From Serratia liquefaciens ATCC 27592 (GTDB lineage: Bacteria > Pseudomonadota > Gammaproteobacteria > Enterobacterales > Enterobacteriaceae): a DNA stretch of 64,000 nt. The notes under the pieces are model-generated. The model was not told where the DNA came from. It saw nothing but the letters and a program-made list of their open reading frames with translations, and did not search any database. Positions 1-8,290 of the stretch are shown piece after piece. The position numbers were made by a program, and so were the translations under genes. The stretch covers positions 3,782,001 to 3,846,000 of the forward strand of contig NC_021741.1 in assembly GCF_000422085.1 (NCBI RefSeq). The letters run 5' to 3'. Each line of letters begins with the position of its first letter. Within the stretch, counting starts at the first letter, position 1.

Positions 1-36
1 AACGGCGTTGTAAGCGCTTGGCAGGCGGTTTTTTTT

Positions 37-651
37 ATGTTTACCATGGTAACCCCATTGAGCACGACAGGAAGCTCCATTTTGCCTAAGCCAGATGAAC
101 ACTATCTCGTGATTACCGCGCTCGGCGCCGATCGCCCCGGAATCGTCAATGCCATCACCCGCCACGTCAGCAGCTGCGGGTGCAATATCGAAGATAGCCG
201 TCTGGCCATGCTGGGTGAAGAGTTCACTTTCATCATGCTGCTTTCCGGCAGTTGGAACGCCATTACCCTGATCGAATCAACCCTGCCGCAAAAAGGCGCG
301 GAGCTGGAGCTGCTGATTGTGATGAAGCGCACCAACTCACACGAAAGGCCACCGATGCCGGCCACGGTGTGGGTGCAGGTTGAGGTGAAAGACTCGCCGC
401 ACATCATCGAACGCTTTACCGATTTGTTCGACTCCAGCCAGATGAACATTGCCGAGCTGGTATCGCGCACCCAGCCTGCGGAAGGCGACCTGCCGCCGCA
501 GCTGTATATCCAGATCACCGCGCACAGCCCCGGCAATCAGGATGCCTCAAATATTGAACAAGCCTTTCATCGCCTATGTACAGAATTGAAAGCACAAGGC
601 AGTATTAGCGTTGTGAACTATCCACAGCATGATGAGAAAGATGGAGAGTAG
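37..651 (+). CDS. gcvR: Glycine cleavage system transcriptional repressor GcvR
   Basis: GcvR binds the activator GcvA and blocks activation of the glycine-cleavage operon when glycine is scarce; it acts in the cytoplasm. The 204-residue protein has two tandem ACT-type domains, about residues 20-90 and 105-185. The first opens with HYLVITALGADRPGIVN, the form typical of enterobacterial GcvR. The start at 37 follows an AGGCGG element; ATG 46 is an alternative, and the family is usually nearer 190 residues, so about a dozen N-terminal residues are uncertain. The stop TAG overlaps the bcp region by one base, so gcvR and bcp probably share a transcript, as in E. coli. Confidence 0.93.
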   Translation: MFTMVTPLSTTGSSILPKPDEHYLVITALGADRPGIVNAITRHVSSCGCNIEDSRLAMLGEEFTFIMLLSGSWNAITLIESTLPQKGAELELLIVMKRTNSHERPPMPATVWVQVEVKDSPHIIERFTDLFDSSQMNIAELVSRTQPAEGDLPPQLYIQITAHSPGNQDASNIEQAFHRLCTELKAQGSISVVNYPQHDEKDGE

Positions 652-653
652 TG

Positions 654-1118
654 ATGAGCCCATTGAAAGCCGGTGACACAGCGCCGAAGTTTAGTTTGCC
701 TGACCAGGACGGTGAGGAAATTAATTTGGCCGACTTCCAGGGACAGCGAGTGCTTGTTTATTTTTATCCCAAGGCGATGACGCCGGGCTGTACCGTACAG
801 GCCTGCGGTTTGCGGGATAACATGGATGACTTGAAAAAAGCGGGTGTCGAAGTTCTGGGCATCAGCACGGATAAACCAGAGAAACTGTCGCGTTTTGCCG
901 AGAAAGAGTTGTTAAACTTCACGTTGTTGTCTGATGAGGATCATCAGGTGGCGCAGCAGTTCGGCGTTTGGGGTGAGAAAACCTTCATGGGGAAAACCTA
1001 TGACGGCATCCACCGCATCAGCTTCCTGATCGACGCCAAAGGCAAGGTTGAAAAAGTGTTTGATGATTTTAAGACCACCAATCATCACGACATCGTTCTG
1101 GATTACCTGAAACAATAA
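654..1118 (+). CDS. bcp: Thioredoxin-dependent thiol peroxidase Bcp (PrxQ type)
   Basis: This atypical peroxiredoxin reduces hydrogen peroxide and organic hydroperoxides using thioredoxin. The sequence has the thioredoxin-fold AhpC/TSA core with peroxidatic Cys about 46 in TPGCTVQAC and resolving Cys about 51, the PrxQ/Bcp arrangement. The length of about 154 residues is normal. A GTG lies at 651, but ATG 654 gives the MSPLKAGD start seen in the family and is preferred. It follows gcvR directly and is convergent with perM, separated by a hairpin at 1124-1152. Confidence 0.95.
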   Translation: MSPLKAGDTAPKFSLPDQDGEEINLADFQGQRVLVYFYPKAMTPGCTVQACGLRDNMDDLKKAGVEVLGISTDKPEKLSRFAEKELLNFTLLSDEDHQVAQQFGVWGEKTFMGKTYDGIHRISFLIDAKGKVEKVFDDFKTTNHHDIVLDYLKQ

Positions 1119-1123
1119 TTCTC

Positions 1124-1152
1124 ACGAAGCGCAGCGACCTGCTGCGCTTCGT
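1124..1152. terminator. Hairpin between convergent bcp and perM
   Basis: A perfect 11-bp inverted repeat, ACGAAGCGCAG paired with CTGCGCTTCGT around a 7-nt loop, lies between the two convergent stop codons. There is no strong T-run on either side, so it is probably a bidirectional but weak terminator. Confidence 0.6.
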
Positions 1153-1161
1153 TATCCACGC

Positions 1162-2232
1162 TTATTCCTGTTCCGTTTCTACCCGCAGTTCGTCCGGCCA
1201 GGCATGAATAACCGCCTTCACCAAGGTTGCCAGCGGGATAGCGAAGAACACGCCCCAAAAACCCCACAGCCCGCCAAAGATAATCACCGACAGAATGATC
1301 ACCAGCGGATGCAGGTTGACCGCCTCAGAGAACAGAATCGGCACCAGCAGGTTGCCATCCAGCCCCTGCACCACCAGATAGGCGACGATCAGCGTCCAAA
1401 AATCGGCGCCAACACCCCATTGGAACATCGCCACCACCACCACCGGAATGGTCACCAGAACCGCACCGATATAGGGGATCAGCACCGAAAAACCGACCAG
1501 CACCGCCAGCAGCAGCGAATAGCGCATATCGAGAACCGCGAACACCAGATAGGTCGCCACCCCGACGATCACCATCTCCAGCACCTTGCCGCGAATATAG
1601 TTGGTGATCTGCTGGTTCATTTCGATCCACACCTGCCCGGCCAGCCCACGGTTGCGTGGCAGTACCCGGCGCACGGCATTGAGCATCTGTTCCTTGTCCT
1701 TCAACAGGAAGAACATCATCATCGGGACCAGGATCAGATAAATCGCCAGCGTCAGCAGGCCTACCAGCGACGCCAGCGAGAATTTCACCACCGACTCGCC
1801 CATGCCCGACAGGCGTCCGCGCAGGTTCTCTGCCATCATGTCGATGATGCCGGCATCCACCAGCGCCGGGTAACGCTTCGGCAGCGTCGCGGCGAAGTTA
1901 TAGAACTGGTTGAGCATGCCCGGCAGATCGGTCATCAGGTTGATGCCCTGTTGCCAGGCGGTCGGCGCCACCACGAAGACCAGCAGCATCGCGATACCGG
2001 CAAACAGGATCATCACCATGCTTGCCGCCCAATTTCGCGAACAGCCGATGCGCTGCAACCGCGCGGTTGGCCACTCCAGCAGATACGCCAGCACGATGGC
2101 CACCAGCAGCGGGGTCAGAATACCATGCAGAAAATAGAGAATGAGGAACCCGGCGAGCAGGATCACCAACAGCGCGATGGCTTGCGGATCGGTGAAGCGG
2201 CGGCGGTACCACTGTAATAACATCTCCAGCAT
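1162..2232 (-). CDS. perM: AI-2E family inner-membrane transporter PerM
   Basis: This is a polytopic inner-membrane protein of the PerM/AI-2E exporter family; the E. coli member (YfgO) is assigned to this family without a firmly proven substrate. The 356 residues contain about eight hydrophobic segments: a pair near residues 15-55, one near 70-95, and a cluster from about 150 to 340. The family-typical GLWGFWGVFFAIPLA lies near the C-terminus. In E. coli perM neighbours bepA; here about 8 kb of accessory genes separate them. The start gives MLEMLLQWYRRRF, matching the enterobacterial N-terminus. Confidence 0.92.
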   Translation of the reverse strand: MLEMLLQWYRRRFTDPQAIALLVILLAGFLILYFLHGILTPLLVAIVLAYLLEWPTARLQRIGCSRNWAASMVMILFAGIAMLLVFVVAPTAWQQGINLMTDLPGMLNQFYNFAATLPKRYPALVDAGIIDMMAENLRGRLSGMGESVVKFSLASLVGLLTLAIYLILVPMMMFFLLKDKEQMLNAVRRVLPRNRGLAGQVWIEMNQQITNYIRGKVLEMVIVGVATYLVFAVLDMRYSLLLAVLVGFSVLIPYIGAVLVTIPVVVVAMFQWGVGADFWTLIVAYLVVQGLDGNLLVPILFSEAVNLHPLVIILSVIIFGGLWGFWGVFFAIPLATLVKAVIHAWPDELRVETEQE

Positions 2233-2437
2233 CAGAGAGGGCTCCTAGAGGTTTGACTGGCAGGCATTGCTGTTCCTGTAATAAGTATTATTGACCCTAC
2301 GCTGGCCAAGCCAAAAAGAGGAAAGGCTGAAGGCCGGGCATTCAGCGTATGGTTGTACCATGCCGCCCCTTTGCCATCCAGCGATTGTCGGCACAGACCG
2401 GGGGAAAGAAAACGATCGATTTACCGCGGGGAAAGTC

Positions 2438-2468
2438 GCGGCGGTTTAACGGTGAGTCAAACCGCCGC
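2438..2468. terminator. Hairpin downstream of the TonB receptor gene
   Basis: A perfect 10-bp inverted repeat (GCGGCGGTTT / AAACCGCCGC, 11-nt loop) lies 22 bases beyond the receptor stop codon on the minus strand. There is no T-run, so strength is uncertain. The rest of the perM-receptor gap (2233-2437) shows no other clear feature. Confidence 0.5.
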
Positions 2469-2490
2469 TATGCCATCAGGCCTGAGAAGA

Positions 2491-4689
2491 TCAGAAGTCG
2501 TAAGTCAGCGAGGCTTTAAGGGTGCGCGATTGCCCCTGGAAGATATAGGTGCCGTTGCTCTCCACGCTGGACCAATACTTCTCGTTGGTGACGTTATCCA
2601 CGCCAACGCGCCAAACCATGGTGTTTTGATCCGCGTTCATGCGCATCCGGTAACGCACACCGAGATCCAGCGTGGTGTAACTGTCGAGTTTCCTGGTGTT
2701 CGCCGCGTCGGCAAACTGCGAGCCGGTATGGCGAACCCTGGCGGTCGCAGTCAGGCCTTCAACCGGTTGGATGTCATACTCGGCGCCCATCACCATATAG
2801 AAATTCGAAACGCCGATAGCATCCTTGCCGTCGTTGGTGCCATTTTTGGTTTTGGTCAGCTCAGGCGACAGCCAGGTGGTGCTGCCGTTAAGGCGCAACC
2901 CGAGCATCGGCTCACCGAACACGTTCAGTTCCACGCCGCGGTTACGTTGCTCGCCATCCAGCGCATAATAATTCTCGCTGTTGAGCATGGCTGAAGGCTT
3001 CTTGATTTCAAACAGCGCCAGCGAACCGCCCACGCGCTCGAAATCGACCTTCACCCCCACTTCATTTTGTTTGGAACGGGCAATACCGGTGCTCTGGCCA
3101 AAGTTCGTGGCTTCCTTCGGCGCGTTGCTCCCCGGCTGCAGAGCTTCGGTGTGGTTGGCGTAGAGCGACACTTCTTCCCACGGCTTGTAGACCAGACCAA
3201 AGGTCGGCATCCAGCGGCTTTGGGTATAACGGGACGAGGTGTCCTCCAAGCCGGTGGCGTTGCTGTAGTTGCGCACCACCACTTTCTGATGGCGCGCCGC
3301 TGCGGTAAACAGCACCCGATCGCTAAAGAACCCCAAAGTATCGCTGAACAGCCAGCCCTGGGTGCGATTACGGGCGGTGGTTAACGGATCGGAATAGTTG
3401 CCGCCAAAGTAAGCGTTATCCGGCACCGCCACATCGTGATTGTCATAAATATTGGTCGTCGGGTTGTTGGCCGACATGCGCCAGGCGGTTTTGTCGCGTT
3501 TGATTTGCGCAGAATAACCCAGGTTCACCTTGTGCGAGACATCCCAGGTATTGAATTCGCCGCTGACCCCGGCCATGCCGCTGAACGCATCGATAATGCG
3601 GTTGGTGTCCAGACGCCCTACCGTGGCGTCGCCGTTGGCATTGATCAGCTTGGGTGCGCTGTAGAGCCCGGTTTCATGAGCATGCTGCGCGCCCAACCCG
3701 GTATAAATTTTCCAGCGTTGAGTGAGGTCGTATTCCGCCTTCACCATACCGAATTCGTTTTCGATATCGCTGTAGCCCCATTTCTGGCTGTAGTTTTTGG
3801 TCGGATCCGGCACGGCTGGAATAAAGTCGACGCCGCTGATGTTGACCCCCATGGTTCCACCGTGGAAGGTCTTCTTCTGGTAGCCAAAATCCAGCGAAGT
3901 GCGGAAGCGATCGCCACGGTAATCCAGTCCCACCGAGGCCAGCGTGGTACGGCGTTTGTCGTCGTTGACGGCAGCTTCACCTTCGCGGTGCACCAGGTTC
4001 ACCCGCGCGCCAAACTGGTTGTCGTCACCGAAGCGACGGCCTACATCCAGCTTGCCGCCGACCTGAGAGTCAGAGGTGTAATCGATGCCCACCTGCGTGG
4101 TAGGCGTCTCTTCCGCACGTTTGGGTTCGAGGTTAATCATACCGCCCACCCCACTGGTGGCTACGCCGTTCAGCAAGGCGTTAGCGCCTTTGAACACCTC
4201 CACGCGCTCCAGCATTTGGGTATCCATCACCTGACGCGGCACCACGCCCGACAGGCCGCCCATGGTCATGTCCTCACCATCCAACTGGAAGCCGCGAATG
4301 CGGTAGGTTTCGGCGAAGTTGCCGTAGCCCTGCACCGCCTGAACGCCTGCGTCATTGCTGATGACATCGGCAATGGTTTTCGCCTGTTGATCCTGCACCA
4401 GCTTCGCGGTGTAGCCGACCACGTTAAAAGGTACGTCCATGGCTTTTTGTTCGCCCAGCATCCCCAGACGTCCGCCATGCGCGATTTGTCCATCGAGATA
4501 AGCGGGAACCAGATCTTCGCCGCCGGCTTTAAAATCGCTCTCTTTGGTGGCCTGAACCACCAGGGTTTCTTCCTGATTTTTTTTGCTGCTTTCTGCCGGA
4601 GCGGCCAGCGCGCCCTGGCTTACCGCACCGATGGCCAGCGCCAATAACGTCAGGCGTTGCGGAAATGATGTTGAACTGGTGTTGTGCAT
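2491..4689 (-). CDS. TonB-dependent siderophore receptor (FcuA/FhuE-like)
   Basis: This is an outer-membrane gated channel importing a ferric siderophore with energy from TonB-ExbBD. The 732-residue protein has a signal peptide (about residues 1-30, ending ALAAPA), a TonB-box-like segment (EETLVVQA, about residues 40-47), a plug domain (about 60-200, with AETYRIRGFQLDGEDM and LERVEVFKGANALLNG), and a beta-barrel ending in the terminal aromatic LKASLTYDF. The overall form is closest to ferrichrome/hydroxamate receptors such as Yersinia FcuA, but the ligand cannot be read from sequence. It lies 60 bases downstream of the YncE-like gene on the same strand, so the two are probably an operon under the Fur box at 5999-6017. 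Confidence 0.85.
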   Translation of the reverse strand: MHNTSSTSFPQRLTLLALAIGAVSQGALAAPAESSKKNQEETLVVQATKESDFKAGGEDLVPAYLDGQIAHGGRLGMLGEQKAMDVPFNVVGYTAKLVQDQQAKTIADVISNDAGVQAVQGYGNFAETYRIRGFQLDGEDMTMGGLSGVVPRQVMDTQMLERVEVFKGANALLNGVATSGVGGMINLEPKRAEETPTTQVGIDYTSDSQVGGKLDVGRRFGDDNQFGARVNLVHREGEAAVNDDKRRTTLASVGLDYRGDRFRTSLDFGYQKKTFHGGTMGVNISGVDFIPAVPDPTKNYSQKWGYSDIENEFGMVKAEYDLTQRWKIYTGLGAQHAHETGLYSAPKLINANGDATVGRLDTNRIIDAFSGMAGVSGEFNTWDVSHKVNLGYSAQIKRDKTAWRMSANNPTTNIYDNHDVAVPDNAYFGGNYSDPLTTARNRTQGWLFSDTLGFFSDRVLFTAAARHQKVVVRNYSNATGLEDTSSRYTQSRWMPTFGLVYKPWEEVSLYANHTEALQPGSNAPKEATNFGQSTGIARSKQNEVGVKVDFERVGGSLALFEIKKPSAMLNSENYYALDGEQRNRGVELNVFGEPMLGLRLNGSTTWLSPELTKTKNGTNDGKDAIGVSNFYMVMGAEYDIQPVEGLTATARVRHTGSQFADAANTRKLDSYTTLDLGVRYRMRMNADQNTMVWRVGVDNVTNEKYWSSVESNGTYIFQGQSRTLKASLTYDF

Positions 4690-4748
4690 AATTCACTCAT
4701 GTATGAGGAGAAGTGGAACAAAATGGCCCGTTACCGGGCCGATAGAGC

Positions 4749-5834
4749 TTATTTATTTAAATCAATGCGAACGACGCTGTCCGGCCCCTGAGTAGAGTGA
4801 TCCTTATTAAAGGGTTGCTTGACGGTGACAAACAGCACCTGGCCGTCTGGGGAAAGCTGCAGGCTGTTTGGATTTGGCGTTACCGCCCAGCTCTGTTTCA
4901 CGGCATAGGTCGTGGCATTGAGGCTCAGCACCTTGCCGGACTCACGCTGCGAGAGGTAGATTTCATTGCGTTTGGCATTGAACAGCACTGCCAGAGAGTC
5001 GCCGACATCCAGCTGCTTGAGCAGTTTTCCACTATGAATATCCAGCACCAGCGTGGTTTTGGCTTTGGAATTGTCGGTCACAAACAGGCGCCCGGTTTCG
5101 CTGTCTTCCGCCAGGTTAAGCAGCAGCGCCGGCTTCTCGCCCAGTGGCTTCCAGCGTTTTTCGATTCGGTTGTTTTTCGGGTTGATGACCAGAATTTCAC
5201 CGCTGCCGTTCGCGGCGTACAAACGCTGGGTTTGTTCCGAGTAATGCAGGCCGGTCATCCATTTGCCGGTGTTTTTGATCCGCGCTTTTAATTTCAGCGT
5301 GTTGGCGTCCACCACCCAAATCAACGCCGGGTCAGCCACAGCACCTACGTACAGCGTATCTTTGTGCAGCAGAATTTGGCGCGCGCCATACGGCAGCCCT
5401 TTCTCGTTGCGTTCGCTAAACAGAAAGCGGCCTTTCACTTTGCCGTCGGCGGTATTGATCGCGGTGATGCCGCCGTCCAGGGAGTTAGTGACATAAAGAG
5501 TTTTGCCATCCGGGGAGATCTGCATGGCGAAGTTTTTCAGATCGGTGTGGGTAGCGCCGAGCGTTTTCAGCGTTTTCGCATCCAGCTTATAAACCACCCC
5601 GCCCTGCACATCTTTAAAGCCTTCGGAACTGGCCACGTACAAGGCATCGCCCGCCGGCGACAGCGCCATCTCATACAGGCCATCCGCCAGATCGCGTCTA
5701 ACCACGTTGTCGGCAGATTGAGCCGCCGCAGCGACAGGTTGGGCAATCGGAGAAGCGTCGTGTTGCTTAGGGGCGACGCAACCGCTCAGCGCCAGTGTCA
5801 TCACCACGGCGAGCGCAGAAACTTTCATCTTCAT
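4749..5834 (-). CDS. YncE-like beta-propeller lipoprotein
   Basis: The product is a predicted seven-bladed beta-propeller protein resembling E. coli YncE, a periplasmic Fur-regulated protein encoded beside the TonB receptor YncD. Unlike YncE, this one has a lipobox (LALSGC, with Cys near residue 18), so it is probably an outer- or inner-membrane lipoprotein. Repeated blade motifs such as ISPDGKTLYVTNS and LSPDGQVLFVTVKQ run through the chain. An upstream in-frame ATG at 5852 exists, but ATG 5834 is preceded by AAGGA at 7-nt spacing and gives a cleaner signal peptide. Pairing with a TonB receptor and an upstream Fur box implies an iron-limitation role. The molecular function is unknown. Confidence 0.82.
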   Translation of the reverse strand: MKMKVSALAVVMTLALSGCVAPKQHDASPIAQPVAAAAQSADNVVRRDLADGLYEMALSPAGDALYVASSEGFKDVQGGVVYKLDAKTLKTLGATHTDLKNFAMQISPDGKTLYVTNSLDGGITAINTADGKVKGRFLFSERNEKGLPYGARQILLHKDTLYVGAVADPALIWVVDANTLKLKARIKNTGKWMTGLHYSEQTQRLYAANGSGEILVINPKNNRIEKRWKPLGEKPALLLNLAEDSETGRLFVTDNSKAKTTLVLDIHSGKLLKQLDVGDSLAVLFNAKRNEIYLSQRESGKVLSLNATTYAVKQSWAVTPNPNSLQLSPDGQVLFVTVKQPFNKDHSTQGPDSVVRIDLNK

Positions 5835-5998
5835 CAGGAAATCCTTGGCCATATAAACTGATTGAGTGGAGGCTCTTGCGGATTATTTTTGGCTTTCTCA
5901 ACAGGAGAAATGAGCCCCACCGTACGTCTCAATGTTTCCTTGTGAATGGGGTTCACTTTATCGCAGGCGGCTGGACCGCCTTAGCTGCGAATAACAAA

Positions 5999-6017
5999 GA
6001 GAATAATAATCATACTC
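5999..6017. promoter_or_regulatory. Fur box upstream of the YncE-like/TonB receptor operon
   Basis: The 19 bases GAGAATAATAATCATACTC match the consensus GATAATGATAATCATTATC at 15 of 19 positions, including the central AATAATCAT. The site lies about 165 bases upstream of the YncE-like start and about 170 upstream of the molybdate-binding gene on the other strand. Iron-repressed expression of the receptor operon is inferred. Confidence 0.75.
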
Positions 6018-6185
6018 ATTACTTTTTTGGCGAGCAAATGTAATTGGTCATCTTGAACAGGGGAAAACGTCGTGCTGCGAATGCCCTCCGCCGCTCACAG
6101 AATTATCTCGCGACATTGGCAAACGCGGCGGGAAGTGGTCATGCTGTAAGGCCATCTCATCCTCATGTCTGACCAAGGAGAATTT

Positions 6186-6614
6186 ATGTCAGTTTCAGCC
6201 CGTAACCAGTTATCCGGCATCGTGTCTGCCGTCGCTAAAGGCGCCGTAAATGACGAAGTGGAAATCACTTTGCCGGGCGGCGAGAAGTTAGTCGCTATTG
6301 TGACGGTACAAAGCCAGCAGTCGCTTGGCCTGGTCGCCGGTAAGGAAGCGGTGGCGCTGATTAAGGCCCCCTGGGTTATTTTGGCTTCGGAAGACTGCGG
6401 GCTGCGTTTCTCCGCCCGCAATCAATTCGCCGGGGAAGTCAGTGCAGTGGAGCAAGGGGCGGTGAACAGTACCGTGCACATTAAAACGGATGCCGGTTTC
6501 AAACTGACCTCGGTGATCACCAATGAAAGCCTGCAGGAGATGGCGTTAAAGAACGGGGCCCGTGTCATCGCTCTGGTCAAAGCCTCCTCCGTGCTGCTTG
6601 CCGTCAGGGTGTAG
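6186..6614 (+). CDS. Double Mop-domain molybdate-binding protein (molbindin)
   Basis: This is a small cytoplasmic oxyanion-binding protein with two tandem Mop/TOBE domains, about residues 3-68 and 74-140. Each has the SARNQ(L/F)xG start and the VALIKAxxVILA-type end seen in molbindins and in the C-terminal half of ModE. It probably stores or buffers molybdate or tungstate. The start at 6186 is supported by AAGGAG 7 nt upstream; a longer frame from 6165 lacks such a site. There is no transporter or molybdenum-cofactor gene beside it. Confidence 0.85.
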   Translation: MSVSARNQLSGIVSAVAKGAVNDEVEITLPGGEKLVAIVTVQSQQSLGLVAGKEAVALIKAPWVILASEDCGLRFSARNQFAGEVSAVEQGAVNSTVHIKTDAGFKLTSVITNESLQEMALKNGARVIALVKASSVLLAVRV

Positions 6615-6630
6615 TTTCCAGGCCCTTTCA

Positions 6631-6652
6631 AGCCCGCATCGGCGGGCTTTTT
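6631..6652 (+). terminator. Rho-independent terminator after the molbindin gene
   Basis: AGCCCGC and GCGGGCT form a stem around a short loop, followed by TTTTT. It sits 17 bases past the stop codon and also precedes the convergent LysE-family gene. Confidence 0.85.
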
Positions 6653-6674
6653 AGTGAGGTAACTGCCTGAGACA

Positions 6675-7292
6675 TTACTTTATCCCCTGCTCGACAAGCA
6701 GCCCGACGGCGATCAACACCATGGCCGCGCCGGAAAAACGGCTGACAACCCGAGCAGCCTGCGGGCGCGTCTGCAGTACCGACTGCGAGCCATACCCCAC
6801 GATCAAATAAACCACCCCGCAGCTGATCAGATGCAACAAGCCAAGCGCGAGAATTTGGTTCGGGATCGACCAACTGGCACCTGCATCGGTGAACTGAGGC
6901 AGTAAAGCCAAAAATAGCAGGAATACCTTGGGGTTCAGGCCACTGACGCAAATGCCCTTGCCGGCCCAACGCAACCAGGAGCCGGACGCCTGCGCATCGC
7001 TGGCGCTCGGCGTCGGGGGATGGCGCAGCATGTTGATGCCAATCCACAACAGGTAGCCGGCCCCCAGCAGGGTGAGCGCCGTGAGGGCCATAGGATTGCC
7101 TGTCACCAAAGCGCCCACGCCTGCCGCCACGATCGCTATAGCGATAAGGTGCCCACACAGCAACCCTACTACTGCAGGCACCACCACCCGCCCACGGATA
7201 CCGGCCGAGATGATGTACGCCCAGTCCAACCCCGGCGTGATAACGAACAGAATCGAAACGGCCCAGAAAGCCGCAAAAATGGCGAGCGTCAT
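6675..7292 (-). CDS. LysE/RhtB family amino-acid or metabolite exporter
   Basis: This is an inner-membrane efflux protein of the LysE superfamily with about six hydrophobic segments. The N-terminal motif ITPGLDWAYIISAGIRGR corresponds to the conserved TPGP-type start of the family. Of several in-frame starts (7388, 7337, 7292), ATG 7292 (MTLAIFAAFWAV) gives 205 residues, the usual family length, and puts the first membrane segment at the N-terminus. It is divergently transcribed from an Lrp-family regulator, the classic exporter/regulator layout, so the substrate is probably an amino acid that is also the regulator's ligand. Confidence 0.85.
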   Translation of the reverse strand: MTLAIFAAFWAVSILFVITPGLDWAYIISAGIRGRVVVPAVVGLLCGHLIAIAIVAAGVGALVTGNPMALTALTLLGAGYLLWIGINMLRHPPTPSASDAQASGSWLRWAGKGICVSGLNPKVFLLFLALLPQFTDAGASWSIPNQILALGLLHLISCGVVYLIVGYGSQSVLQTRPQAARVVSRFSGAAMVLIAVGLLVEQGIK

Positions 7293-7492
7293 AAATATCG
7301 CCCCCGCCACCGACACCCGGCAGTCTGGCTTATCCATTTCATCACTTCGCGTTCCTCCGCTGGACAGCGTTAACAGGCCAAAAGCCATTTATGTCCAAAG
7401 TTGTTCAATTATTGAAAAGAATATCCCCAAGTTGTTAGAATGTGGTTTCAATTATTTGCTTATAAATCGCAAATTGAGGGAAATTTTTCCAA

Positions 7493-7948
7493 ATGGACAA
7501 GATTGACCGCAAAATCCTTGCTGAACTTCAGTTTGATGGGCGTCTTTCTGTTACCGACCTGGCTGACCGAATTGGGCTGAGCGTTTCCCCCTGCCACCGC
7601 AGGGTGCGAGCGTTGGAACAATCTGGCGTGATCAGAGGCTATCGTGCTCACCTCGATCCCGGCAGTCTGGGCTTTAACTTTTCCGCGCTGGTTTTCGTCA
7701 CCATGCGGGAAGGGGATCGCCAGGCTGTTGAAGCCTTCGAAAACGCCATGGTGGATATTCCCCAGGTTATCCAGGCGCAGCGATTGTTCGGCGATCCCGA
7801 CTACCTGTTGCATGTCATCGCCCGCGATTTACCGGCTTTTCAGCGGCTTTACGACGAACAGCTTTCCGCCCTGCCTGGCGTTCAACGCCTGACCTCCACG
7901 CTGGTGATGAAAAGCGTGGTGCAGGACCGGCCCTTTCTGCCGTTGTAG
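7493..7948 (+). CDS. Lrp/AsnC family transcriptional regulator
   Basis: This is a 151-residue DNA-binding protein with an N-terminal helix-turn-helix (about residues 1-50: MDKIDRKILAELQFDG, then DLADRIGLSVSPCHRRVRAL). A C-terminal RAM/AsnC ligand-binding alpha-beta domain spans about 65-140. It is divergent from the LysE exporter across a 200-base A+T-rich intergenic region, so it probably controls that gene in response to an amino acid. Which amino acid cannot be read from the sequence. Confidence 0.92.
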   Translation: MDKIDRKILAELQFDGRLSVTDLADRIGLSVSPCHRRVRALEQSGVIRGYRAHLDPGSLGFNFSALVFVTMREGDRQAVEAFENAMVDIPQVIQAQRLFGDPDYLLHVIARDLPAFQRLYDEQLSALPGVQRLTSTLVMKSVVQDRPFLPL

Positions 7949-7977
7949 ATCCCAATCAAATCCAGAAGGATACAGTT

Positions 7978-8184
7978 ATGAACAGTGGTTTCGAGGACTC
8001 AAAGGCCTTGTACATCGGCATATGCACGGTGGTAGGCGATGCCTTTCTGGCGTTGGCCAATGAAGAGCATGAAACGCAAAAAGCGGACGTGATCAATGAG
8101 CTTAAAACGGCGATCACCCGCGAAGGTCGTGATGTCAATTTGGATGAAGCGCGCGAATTGGCGATTGAGTGGCTGGAGCGATAA
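7978..8184 (+). CDS. Small FumD/DUF2767-like protein
   Basis: This 68-residue soluble, predicted all-helical protein is preceded by AGAAGGA at good spacing. The pattern LYIGICTVVGDAFLAL...INELKTAI resembles E. coli FumD (YdhZ), recalled as carrying LYxxMCxVVG and a similar spacing to LRTAL. That relation is from memory and needs a profile search. It follows the Lrp gene by 29 bases and could be co-transcribed. Function is unknown. Confidence 0.65.
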   Translation: MNSGFEDSKALYIGICTVVGDAFLALANEEHETQKADVINELKTAITREGRDVNLDEARELAIEWLER

Positions 8185-8290
8185 GTAGCGCCGGTTACCT
8201 TGCTTTTACGGGCGTTACCAGGGTCATTACCGCGCTCTGGGCTGCCGTTCTGGTGAAAAAAATGGGAGCGTCTCCGCTCCCATAGGGTAT

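Noticed and set aside
1204..2217. Long plus-strand open frame opposite perM, rich in His, Gln and Arg
   Set aside because: Antisense shadow of a high-G+C coding gene; composition is abnormal and no ribosome binding site or homology is visible.
3436..4647. 403-codon plus-strand frame opposite the TonB receptor
   Set aside because: Shadow of the receptor; perfect overlap with a well-supported gene and no domain motif.
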